Of a stretch of 11,759 nt of DNA, positions 1 through 5,587 are shown one piece after another. The stretch covers positions 1 through 11,759 of the forward strand of contig JBBIJH010000075.1 of assembly GCA_037446075.1 (NCBI GenBank), given 5' to 3'. Origin of the DNA: JBBIJH01 sp037446075 (lineage in GTDB: Bacteria; Bacteroidota; Ignavibacteria; UBA10030; JAHEZR01). The notes below the pieces were generated by a model, which was not told the origin of the DNA, did not search any database, and saw nothing but the letters and a program-made list of their open reading frames with translations. How positions within the stretch are numbered: position 1 is the stretch's first letter; every line of letters starts with the position of its first letter. A program made the translations under genes and the position numbers.

Positions 1-1756
1 CCATGCCCGGTATGTTCATCCAGCGCACTTGGAATCGCCGCAGGGTGATTGGAGAGGTTGTTCTGTTGGGGTTTGCCAGATAGTCGTTCGCATCTGTGTA
101 GAAATCTGCCAGAGAATTGTAAACGTAGATACTTTGAGACCCGGGGAAGAAGACATTCTCAGACTGGTAGCGCTCCGCGCTGATCCCGAAAGTAAGATGA
201 TGCTTGGGCCCATAGATGCTGAAGTTATTCTGCAACTGGTAAGTCCAGTACCGCAATTCGTTGTTCGGCGTAAATGGCTCAAAACCAAAGGACGTATAGA
301 CAGAGCCGCCAGAAAGAATATCTACAAAAGGAAACCAGCTGCCCCGGTAGCTTCGGCTTTCGTCGTGATGAGAATAACCGACAATCAGATTGTTCGCCAT
401 ATTCGGCCCGAGGATCGAGTTCCACTCGCCAACGATCGATCGAATGTTTTCCAGGATGCCGTAGTTCGAATTGGCAAAGTTGAGGCCTGTCGTGACTGTT
501 CTCCTCGTTCCGAAGCCCAATGAGGAAGAGTTGGACACCAACACATCCGTCTCGGAATCCAGGCGGTTGTAACGCAAGGTGAGCTTATTGCGCTCGTCGA
601 CGTTGTAATCCAATTTCACGATGAATCTCCTGGCAGGAGTCTTGAAATCGTAACCTTGGTACGGACCTGTGTCGTATCCGAATTTACTCTTTAAAAAGCT
701 GCTCAGCTGATCCAAATCAGAAGCTAAAACTCTTGTGATGTTCCCCCCCACGGGCTGACCACCCGTGTTTGCCTTGTAAGTTGTTCCCGGTCGGGTGTCA
801 TCATCAGCTTGATAGTCGCCAAAGAAAAACAGTTTATTTGTAATGATGGGACCGCCCACGTTGACACCTCTCCGTTTGAATTTAAAAGTACCCGGATCCA
901 CTTTCGAATCCTTGGCTTCGGTGCCAACCAAACCCTGATGACGCCATTGGTAGAAGGCGGAACCGGAAAACTCGTTCGTGCCGCTCTTCGTTATCATGTT
1001 CACATTCGCACCTACGAAATTGCCCTGACGCACATCGTAGGGAGCAACGTTGATCTGTACCTGCTCGAGAGCGGAGAGTGAAATCGGAGCTACACCGGTT
1101 CTGTCACCAAGAGATCCCGCCAAACCAAAGGATTGGTTGAAGTAAGCACCATCCACCGTAACGTTATTAAAGCGATTGTCCTGACCAACATAAGAAGAAC
1201 CGCCACGTGCTTCTGGAGTCAGGCGGGCAAAGTCACTAATCCTCGCAGTGATCGTGGGAAGCCGAAAAGCTTCACTAGTGAGAGAAGTGGCAGCACCGGT
1301 TCGTCCTGCACTCAAGATCGCACTCCTCTCCCCAGTTACCTGAACTTCCGGTACCCGAACCGCCTCCTCAACCATCCGAAAATCCTGACGCAAACTCTGT
1401 GACACTTGTAAGTAGATACCTTGGTACTCCTGCTTCACGTAACCGACAAACGACACAGTGACCGTATAAGGTCCACCGACACGAAGGTTCGGCAGGGTAT
1501 ATTCGCCATCCGCGCGGCTAGTAGTACCGTAAATCGTACCGCTCGGAACGTGCGTAGCAACAACGTTTGCACCCGGAAGCGGGTTGCCGGCGTTATCAAC
1601 GACTCTGCCGAAGATCGAGGCAGTAGTCACGCCTTGTGCAAGAACCGAGGTAGCCGTGAACAACCCGGCAAGCACAGCGACAGATAGAAACCAAGCCGCT
1701 TTCCGATATTGCGGCCTGGTCAAAAAACGGGCGAGATTATCCATAAAGAGATTCAT
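1..1756 (-). CDS. Oar-like TonB-dependent receptor with carboxypeptidase-regulatory-like domain (partial, C-terminus off window)
   Basis: Outer-membrane active transporter or adhesin-like receptor; the frame is open to the left edge, giving 585 visible residues and no stop. Residues 1-40 are a signal peptide: basic residues near R10-K19, a hydrophobic core about 22-39, and a likely cut at VLA|Q41. Residues about 45-130 form a carboxypeptidase-regulatory-like beta-sandwich (IFGRVVDNAGNPLPGANV, then G-E-Y-T-L-P-N-L). A TonB plug follows at about 135-265, with NNVTVDGAYFN, LEQVQINVAPYDVRQGNFVG and VNMITKSGTNEFSGSAF. The remainder is start-of-barrel sequence with many aromatic strands (GGPIITNKLFFFGDYQ is typical of Oar-like receptors). 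The start is the ATG at 1756, preceded by AAAGGAGG at a 6-base gap. The substrate cannot be told. The product is exported, and complete family members are usually around 1000 residues, so roughly half is missing. The family call is firm; the role is inferred. Confidence 0.93.
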   Translation of the reverse strand, partial: MNLFMDNLARFLTRPQYRKAAWFLSVAVLAGLFTATSVLAQGVTTASIFGRVVDNAGNPLPGANVVATHVPSGTIYGTTSRADGEYTLPNLRVGGPYTVTVSFVGYVKQEYQGIYLQVSQSLRQDFRMVEEAVRVPEVQVTGERSAILSAGRTGAATSLTSEAFRLPTITARISDFARLTPEARGGSSYVGQDNRFNNVTVDGAYFNQSFGLAGSLGDRTGVAPISLSALEQVQINVAPYDVRQGNFVGANVNMITKSGTNEFSGSAFYQWRHQGLVGTEAKDSKVDPGTFKFKRRGVNVGGPIITNKLFFFGDYQADDDTRPGTTYKANTGGQPVGGNITRVLASDLDQLSSFLKSKFGYDTGPYQGYDFKTPARRFIVKLDYNVDERNKLTLRYNRLDSETDVLVSNSSSLGFGTRRTVTTGLNFANSNYGILENIRSIVGEWNSILGPNMANNLIVGYSHHDESRSYRGSWFPFVDILSGGSVYTSFGFEPFTPNNELRYWTYQLQNNFSIYGPKHHLTFGISAERYQSENVFFPGSQSIYVYNSLADFYTDANDYLANPNRTTSPITLRRFQVRWMNIPGM

Positions 1757-1762
1757 GCGGGC

Positions 1763-1770
1763 CCTCCTTT
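1763..1770 (-). promoter_or_regulatory. Ribosome binding site of the TonB-dependent receptor
   Basis: On the minus strand the bases read AAAGGAGG, followed by six bases and the ATG at 1756. This is the strongest Shine-Dalgarno sequence in the window and fixes the start of the receptor gene. Confidence 0.8.
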
Positions 1771-1899
1771 TGTGGTTGACTGAACTTGGTTAATTAACAT
1801 GAAAAGGGGTAGATTGAAGAACACAACCGACTTAGTTCCATCGTGACCCGGGGAAAAACCGAAGGACTGAAATGAGCGCGGAAACGTGCTTGAGGCGTC

Positions 1900-1921
1900 T
1901 GACGACGGAGGTCGATCGTCA
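1900..1921 (-). repeat. Small inverted repeat in the receptor leader
   Basis: TGACGA (1900-1905) and TCGTCA (1916-1921) can pair as a 6-bp stem around a 10-base loop. Read leftwards as RNA, the loop contains CCUCC, which is complementary to the GGAGG of the receptor's ribosome binding site about 140 bases downstream. The pairing is visible; any regulatory effect is speculation. Confidence 0.3.
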
Positions 1922-1954
1922 TTGAATGAACAAGCTTTTACACTTCCCCCCGCA

Positions 1955-1985
1955 CAAATATAAACAAATCACGATCTGAATGCAA
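1955..1985 (-). promoter_or_regulatory. Promoter-like site for the TonB-dependent receptor
   Basis: Leftward, the sequence reads TTGCAT, 17 bases, TATATT, close to the sigma-70 consensus with ideal spacing. The same place also fits the Bacteroidota form: TTG, 20 bases, then TATATTTG (consensus TAnnTTTG). Transcription would begin near 1948 and leave a leader of about 190 bases before the ATG at 1756. Seen in sequence only; promoter activity is inferred. Confidence 0.5.
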
Positions 1986-2009
1986 GGAATTTCTTAAAAT
2001 CTTTTTTGC

Positions 2010-2089
2010 CACGATCCTGCAGACTAACCCTTAGTCCCTTTCGAAGTCCAGGGGCCGAAGACCTGAATCGAACTAGCAGGATCCTCGTG
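2010..2089. repeat. Imperfect inverted arms around a short perfect hairpin
   Basis: CACGATCCTGC at 2010-2020 is mirrored by GCAGGATC, three extra bases, GTG at 2076-2089. Between them, GACTAA/TTAGTC (2022-2036) forms a 6-bp stem with a 3-base loop. In the leftward direction the hairpin is followed by an A-rich run rather than a T-run, so it is not a classical terminator for pduO. It may be a structured 3' end, a protein site or chance. Confidence 0.25.
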
Positions 2090-2156
2090 AGCTAATGCCC
2101 CAAGGCAAGGGTTCAATGGAGTTCGCGGCCGGAGGTCGACTGCGCTAGGACATAGC

Positions 2157-2702
2157 TTACCTCCAGGGGGCCTCGCCTACGCCAGATTTCATGTTCTCCC
2201 AGCGGGCAAGGATAAAGAGCAGATCCGAGAGGCGGTTGAGGTATGGAATAACTTGGGCACCCACAACCTCTCTTCGTTTAAGGCGGACAGCAAGCCTTTC
2301 AGCACGGCGGCACACAGCTCGAGCCAAATGGAGGTGAGCTGCGATCAAGGTACCCCCAGGTAGGATAAACTTCCTCAAAGGCCTTAGCTGGGGTTCAATT
2401 TCGTCAATCGTCTTCTCCAGGTGGTGGACGTCCTCTTGGCCTATTCGTGGAACAAAAGAGCCCCTTTTCCCCCTCCGCTGAGGAGAAGCCAAATCCGCCC
2501 CGAGGACAAATAAATCGTTCTGAACTGTTTCGAGAATCTTGTCAACCCGTCCTGGAACCTTCATTGAACGGACGACTCCAATGAGGGAGTTCAACTCATC
2601 AACTGTCCCGCAGGTTTCGATCCGCGCGTCGTCCTTTGAGACACGCTTACCGCCGAAGAGGGAAGTCAGACCTTTGTCGCCAGTCTTAGTGTAGATCTTC
2701 AC
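2157..2702 (-). CDS. pduO: PduO-type ATP:cob(I)alamin adenosyltransferase
   Basis: Transfers the 5'-deoxyadenosyl group from ATP to cob(I)alamin to make coenzyme B12; cytoplasmic, normally a trimer of four-to-five-helix bundles. Family motifs run the whole length of the 181 residues: K-I-Y-T-K-T-G-D-K-G at 2-11, GGKRV at 17-21, TVDELNS at 33-39, FILPGG at 112-117, then HLARAVCRRAERLAV (about 125-139) with the ATP-binding arginines, and YLNRLSDLLF at 154-163. I chose the GTG at 2702 because the family normally begins M-K-I-Y-T-K-T-G; a TTG at 2735 would add 11 residues unlike the family. No ribosome binding site is visible before this GTG, but its bases overlap a TGA ending the displaced HEPN frame (GTGA at 2699-2702), suggesting translational coupling. 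It is last in the minus-strand gene string. Length is normal for the family and the call is firm. Confidence 0.95.
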   Translation of the reverse strand: MKIYTKTGDKGLTSLFGGKRVSKDDARIETCGTVDELNSLIGVVRSMKVPGRVDKILETVQNDLFVLGADLASPQRRGKRGSFVPRIGQEDVHHLEKTIDEIEPQLRPLRKFILPGGTLIAAHLHLARAVCRRAERLAVRLKRREVVGAQVIPYLNRLSDLLFILARWENMKSGVGEAPWR

Positions 2703-2881
2703 GATTGGGAGAAGCAGTACCCGAGCAGTGGACAAGGCGTTAGCGTCAATAGGCTACCCTTTAAAGACGATAGAATAGCATCAATCAACACCTTGGTTTG
2801 AGCAAGGGCTAGACGTATATCGCCTTCAGTTGTGGAATTCTCGAGGACAAAGGGATATCGTTTAATGGTGTAGAGCCGCTT
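2699..2881 (-). pseudogene. Displaced C-terminal part of the HEPN gene (-1 frame)
   Basis: Read in the frame one base back from the HEPN gene, this stretch is open and encodes KRLYTIKRYPFVLENST, followed by a helix-like ...IRLALAQTKVLIDAILSSL. The Y...RYP motif plus a final helix is exactly what the HEPN family carries after its H-D-x-x-x-L-L signature. Joining it to residues 1-88 of the gene above restores a protein of about 147 residues. The frame ends with TGA at 2699-2701, which overlaps the pduO GTG by the sequence GTGA, a usual operon junction and independent support that this was the original frame. No slippery heptamer is visible at the joint, so a lost base is more likely than programmed frameshifting. 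Confidence 0.75.
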
Positions 2882-3144
2882 ACTCTCTGCAGTATGGTCC
2901 GGTACTGCTCGAGGGGTGAATTAAGATGTAGGGCTTCATTCAGCAAAGGTTCAAAGTCATGGATACGCTGGAGCTGCCACCCTTTGGAGAGCAAGTATGC
3001 TTTAAGAAACTTTTCAAGAGCCTGCTGAAGATAGAAGCCTGCGGCCTCGGGATCGTGAGCAGCTAAAAGGTACTCGACGCGAGCGTAGTCTCTTTCGGCG
3101 ATCCGGAGCTGATCACTCGGGTAAAGCGACCCTTTAGCTGGCAT
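2809..3144 (-). CDS. HEPN domain protein, frameshifted (toxin partner of an MNT-HEPN pair)
   Basis: As it stands the frame gives 111 residues. Residues 10-70 are a clear HEPN domain: helical start A-E-R-D-Y-A-R-V-E-Y-L-L, then FYLQQALEKFLKAYLL (about 38-52) and the R-I-H-D-F-E-P-L-L signature near 60-68. After about residue 88 the sequence stops looking like the family. The expected C-terminus is found in the -1 frame from about 2881 leftwards (see the 2699-2881 entry), so a base appears to be missing near 2880-2915. Its start overlaps the end of the MNT gene by 11 bases, the usual arrangement of this type of toxin-antitoxin pair. HEPN toxins are typically RNases with an R-x(4-6)-H motif; I see no such motif in either part, so catalytic activity is doubtful. 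Domain call firm; toxin role inferred from context. Confidence 0.82.
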   Translation of the reverse strand: MPAKGSLYPSDQLRIAERDYARVEYLLAAHDPEAAGFYLQQALEKFLKAYLLSKGWQLQRIHDFEPLLNEALHLNSPLEQYRTILQRVSGSTPLNDIPLSSRIPQLKAIYV

Positions 3145-3466
3145 AAAGCACTCCTCCCTTTTCGAGGATCTCTGCCAGGAACTGGTCTCCGCGTGCGAGA
3201 CGTTCTGAAACCTCTTGTGGAGTCATGACGAGCGTTTCAAGCGCGATCTTCCTAGCGGGATCAGAGAGAATTCGTCGGACGTTAGACCAGCGCTCGATGA
3301 ATCGCTCCTCCGTTTCCTTATTAACAAGCAGATCGAGATCGCTGTCCTCACTTGGACTGCCGAAGGCGTAGGAACCAAAGAGGATAATTCTCTCCGGCTG
3401 ATACTGCAGTTTGATTTTCTCTACGATCTGATCAAGGAGACTCGCTATCTTCGCCGAATCAGTCAT
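3134..3466 (-). CDS. mntA: MNT-type minimal nucleotidyltransferase (antitoxin of an MNT-HEPN pair)
   Basis: A 110-residue protein of the DNA polymerase beta-like nucleotidyltransferase fold. The diagnostic motif is complete: ILFGSYAFGSPSEDSDLDLLV at about 28-48, with G31-S32, G36 and the metal-binding D42 and D44. E77 in A-L-E-T-L-V sits where the third acidic residue is expected. Length is typical of stand-alone MNT proteins. In MNT-HEPN systems this protein neutralises its HEPN partner by AMP-ylating it; that mechanism comes from studied members of the family, not from this sequence. Its 3' end overlaps the HEPN gene by 11 bases and it starts 29 bases after the HicA stop, so it belongs to the minus-strand string. 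The ATG at 3466 has only a weak ribosome binding site. The gene symbol is by family analogy. Confidence 0.88.
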   Translation of the reverse strand: MTDSAKIASLLDQIVEKIKLQYQPERIILFGSYAFGSPSEDSDLDLLVNKETEERFIERWSNVRRILSDPARKIALETLVMTPQEVSERLARGDQFLAEILEKGGVLYAS

Positions 3467-3495
3467 GGTCTTCGATCACTCACAAAGAGTTCCAT

Positions 3496-3705
3496 TCATG
3501 GGCAGAGATCTCTCTCCAAGATTGCCTCGACTTCCTTTAGCATGAACTTCAATTGAGGAACTGAATACTCCGCGTTGGAAGGAATCGCAAGGCGATGCTG
3601 CCCATCAACCATAAACTGATGCCGAGTACCAGAGAAAGCCCCATCAATACCCAAGCGTCGGATCCGGCTGATAAACTCCCGTCGCTTACATCGCAGCCAT
3701 CGCCA
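3496..3705 (-). pseudogene. hicA: HicA-family toxin reading frame lacking a usable start
   Basis: A 69-codon frame ending in TGA at 3496-3498. It reads R-W-L-R-C-K-R-R-E-F-I-S-R-I-R-R-L-G, then F-S-G-T-R-H-Q-F-M with the conserved HicA histidine, then HRLAIPSNAEYSVPQLKFML and a final helix. This is the length and order of a small HicA mRNA interferase, a dsRBD-like fold. There is no ATG, GTG or TTG in frame before the domain: a TAA lies at 3724-3726, and the only alternative is CTG at 3696. A good ribosome binding site (CGGAGG, 3716-3721) and ATG (3706) stand nine bases apart at the right place but in the hicB frame, so a small indel near 3700-3706 probably broke the start. The gene overlaps the hicB end. 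The family call is good; whether it is expressed is open. Confidence 0.72.
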
Positions 3706-3967
3706 TACGCTTTGGCCTCCGGTTTAGATCAATCCCATCTATCACCGGAAGACGATGACCCATCTTCAAGCCAACAAGAATCCAATCTTCGACAGTCGAA
3801 CGGAAAGTATCCTGACACTCCCGGAGTCTGCCTCCAAACGCGACCACGCCTCTGCATTTAGGGATCCGTACTGAAAAGGTTCCATCCGCAAGCTTGTCGT
3901 AAAAGGCACTTGCCATCGCCCTTTCAACATATTCTGTTAGCGGAAATCTTACAATATCCTCCCGCAT
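3686..3967 (-). CDS. hicB: HicB-family antitoxin
   Basis: A 93-residue protein of the HicB-like antitoxin fold, whose partial RNase H-like domain binds and blocks HicA. Visible family pattern: PLTEYVERAMASAFYDKL (9-26), DGTFSVRIPKCRGVVAFG (28-45), a helix with R-E-C-Q-D-T-F-R-S-T-V-E-D-W-I-L (49-64), then HRLPVIDGIDLN (71-82). There is no added C-terminal DNA-binding domain, so autoregulation would need another part. The ATG at 3967 lies ten bases after the M20 peptidase stop; an in-frame ATG at 3991 overlapping that gene would add eight residues. The toxin frame follows directly and overlaps the hicB tail. This is the hicB-first order. Codons look like those of neighbouring genes. Call firm; start moderately sure. 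Confidence 0.87.
   Translation of the reverse strand: MREDIVRFPLTEYVERAMASAFYDKLADGTFSVRIPKCRGVVAFGGRLRECQDTFRSTVEDWILVGLKMGHRLPVIDGIDLNRRPKRMAMAAM
3716..3721 (-). promoter_or_regulatory. Ribosome binding site placed for hicA
   Basis: CGGAGG on the minus strand, inside the hicB 3' end, nine bases before an ATG at 3706. That ATG is in the hicB frame and reaches the hicB stop after six codons, so at present this site does not lead into HicA. It marks where the hicA start should be. Confidence 0.5.
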
Positions 3968-3977
3968 CAATGCAAGA

Positions 3978-5360
3978 CTATTTTTTTCCATCCATAAACT
4001 TCGGCAACTCATTGAAGAAATGGACCGAGGTTCGGATCCCTCCAAAGAAATTATCCAGATTCAGATGCTCATCCGGCGCATGTGCATTCTCGTCCGGCAA
4101 CCCAAATCCGAGCAGGACGGCATCGAGGCCAAGGAGTCGCTTGAATTGCTCCACGATTGGAATTGACCCGCCTTCACGTTGATACAGGGGCTTCTTGCCA
4201 AACGCTTTCCATAGAGCTTCCACTCCTGCTGCGACGCCAGGACTATCGATCGGCGTCAGGGAGGCTTCACCTCCATGGAGCTTTCTGACCTTGACTCGGA
4301 CGGTCTTCGGCGCGATTCTTTTAATGTGCTTTTCAAAAAGCGAAGCTATCTTCTCGGACTTCTGATCGGGGACCAGACGCATCGATATCTTCGCAGTGGC
4401 TTTCGCCGGTAGCACTGTCTTCGCGCCCACGCCGGTAAACCCTCCCCAAATACCGTTGCACTCGAGAGTTGGCCGTGCCCAAACTCTTTCCAAGGATGAG
4501 TACCCTCTTTCCCCGTATACGGCTGGCACGCCCAGCTCTTTCGCGTACCTCTTTTCGTTGAACGGGAGCTTCCGGAAGGCCGCTCTTTCCTTTTTTGTTA
4601 GCGGACGAACATCATCGTAAAAGTGCGGAATCGCGACTCGACCATTCTTGTCATGGAGCGATGCGATCATTTCGCTCAATGCCTGAATCGGATTATGAAT
4701 GGAGCCTCCAAATGTCCCCGAGTGCAAATCGCGATTCGGCCCGATCACCTCGACCTCCATATAGGTAAGTCCCCTAAGACCGTAGGTAATCGATGGAACA
4801 CCCCTTGCAAACATACTCGAGTCTGAAATCAAAACCAGGTCGGCCTTGAGCATTTCCTTGTGTTCCTTGAGAAAATCCTCAAGGTGAGCGCTCCCGACTT
4901 CCTCCTCCCCCTCGATCAACATCTTGAGGTTGCATGGCAAGGCCCCCGTGTTCTTCAAGTAGGCTTCTACACCCTTGAGATGAGCGAAAACCTGGCCTTT
5001 ATCGTCAGCGGAACCGCGAGCGTAGAGATTACCGTTCCGGATTGTCGGATCGAAGGGTGGAGACGTCCACAACTCGACTGGATCAACGGGTTGGACATCG
5101 TAATGGCCGTACAGTAGGACGGTTGGACCTCCGTCCGCCCGCATCCACTCGGCGTAGACGATCGGATGGCCTGGGGTGGGAAAAATCTGAATGTTCTGAA
5201 GGCCCACGGCACGCATGTGGTCGGCGACCCACTGAGCACAGCGCTTTACATCATCCTGATTTTCCTTGTTCGTGCTGATGCTGGGAATCCGTAGAAAGTC
5301 GAACAGTTCGGAAAGATACCTGTCCCGGTTTGACTCAAGATACGTGAGAATATTCTCCAT
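3978..5360 (-). CDS. M20 family dipeptidase (zinc/metal-dependent)
   Basis: A cytoplasmic di-metal peptidase of the M20 carnosinase/DUG1-like branch, cleaving small peptides. Counting from the upstream ATG at 5372 (464 residues), the metal and catalytic residues are all present: H90 in LLYGHYDVQP, D123 in RGSADDKGQ, catalytic E157 and ligand E158 in EGEEEVGS, D184 in LISDSSM, H431 in NAHAPDEH. H217 in DLHSGTFGG is the family's dimerisation-domain histidine that reaches the partner's active site. Length fits the family. I prefer the ATG at 5360 because GGAG (5367-5370) stands six bases before it; the ATG at 5372 adds four residues and has no such site. It is the first gene of the minus-strand string, about 70 bases below a promoter-like site, and is followed after ten bases by hicB. 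No signal peptide. Exact substrate unknown. Confidence 0.95.
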   Translation of the reverse strand: MENILTYLESNRDRYLSELFDFLRIPSISTNKENQDDVKRCAQWVADHMRAVGLQNIQIFPTPGHPIVYAEWMRADGGPTVLLYGHYDVQPVDPVELWTSPPFDPTIRNGNLYARGSADDKGQVFAHLKGVEAYLKNTGALPCNLKMLIEGEEEVGSAHLEDFLKEHKEMLKADLVLISDSSMFARGVPSITYGLRGLTYMEVEVIGPNRDLHSGTFGGSIHNPIQALSEMIASLHDKNGRVAIPHFYDDVRPLTKKERAAFRKLPFNEKRYAKELGVPAVYGERGYSSLERVWARPTLECNGIWGGFTGVGAKTVLPAKATAKISMRLVPDQKSEKIASLFEKHIKRIAPKTVRVKVRKLHGGEASLTPIDSPGVAAGVEALWKAFGKKPLYQREGGSIPIVEQFKRLLGLDAVLLGFGLPDENAHAPDEHLNLDNFFGGIRTSVHFFNELPKFMDGKK

Positions 5361-5372
5361 CGTGGACTCCAT

Positions 5373-5587
5373 AAGATAATTGCTACAATGAGGCTCCCTG
5401 TGACACCGACAAAGGAAGAGCGTTCAAAACCATCCCAATATACTGAACACAGGCGCCAGTTGCAACAGTATTCGCGAAGTTTTTCATTAGTTGGACAAGC
5501 TGCCTGTCTTGCTTGTGCACGCTTTTATACTTAAATTCTTTGCGTTCGCATGATGTTGTTCGTCCCCGGCATTCAGTTCCAAACCCC
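5373..5587. other. Divergent intergenic region
   Basis: A 215-bp spacer between the divergent peptidase and hemX/ccsA genes, which must hold the promoters of both transcripts. The leftward one is recognisable (5437-5465). For the rightward heme operon I see a possible -10, TATACT at 5526-5531, but no -35 at normal spacing, so its promoter remains undefined. No riboswitch or RNA gene seen. Confidence 0.5.
5437..5465 (-). promoter_or_regulatory. Promoter-like site for the M20 peptidase / toxin-antitoxin / pduO string
   Basis: Leftward the sequence reads TTGCAA (5460-5465), exactly 17 bases, TATATT (5437-5442). It is nearly identical in form to the site before the TonB-dependent receptor gene. 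Transcription would begin near 5430, about 70 bases before the peptidase ATG. Sequence match only; activity is inferred. Confidence 0.5.

Larger units (their letters stand above)
1757..2156. other. 400-bp non-coding region between pduO and the TonB-dependent receptor gene
   Basis: No credible gene on either strand. Both flanking genes read leftwards, so this stretch must hold the end of the pduO transcript and the promoter and leader of the receptor gene. It contains a promoter-like site (1955-1985), a leader of about 190 bases with a small inverted repeat (1900-1921), and a 6-bp hairpin (2022-2036) lying between imperfect inverted arms (2010-2020 and 2076-2089). I see no T-tract terminator for pduO in the leftward direction and no recognisable riboswitch. 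Confidence 0.6.

Noticed and set aside
29..523. 164-codon plus-strand open frame opposite the receptor gene
   Set aside because: It lies entirely within the receptor gene, whose minus-strand translation shows clear plug and barrel motifs; the plus-strand product matches nothing recognisable.
2065..2073. GTTCGATTC on the minus strand, resembling a tRNA T-loop
   Set aside because: The flanking bases do not form a T-stem, and no acceptor, D or anticodon arm can be built around it.
2700..2735. TTG at 2735 as pduO start
   Set aside because: It adds 11 residues unlike the family, has no ribosome binding site, and lies inside the probable HEPN 3' end. The GTG at 2702 gives the usual K-I-Y-T-K-T-G-D start.
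2157..2800. Cobalamin riboswitch linked to pduO
   Set aside because: No B12-box-like sequence was found upstream of pduO, which follows the HEPN gene directly, nor in the leader after it.
2870..2920. Programmed -1 frameshifting in the HEPN gene
   Set aside because: No X-XXY-YYZ slippery heptamer is visible at the joint and no obvious stimulatory stem follows, so a lost base is simpler.
3595..3861. Plus-strand open frame across the HicBA genes
   Set aside because: Low-complexity S/P/Q-rich shadow of the hicB and hicA frames, with no ribosome binding site.
5513..5587. Upstream TTG start for the HemX/CcsA-like gene
   Set aside because: The extra 25 residues are polar and would precede the first membrane helix; the ATG at 5588 gives a normal N-terminus.
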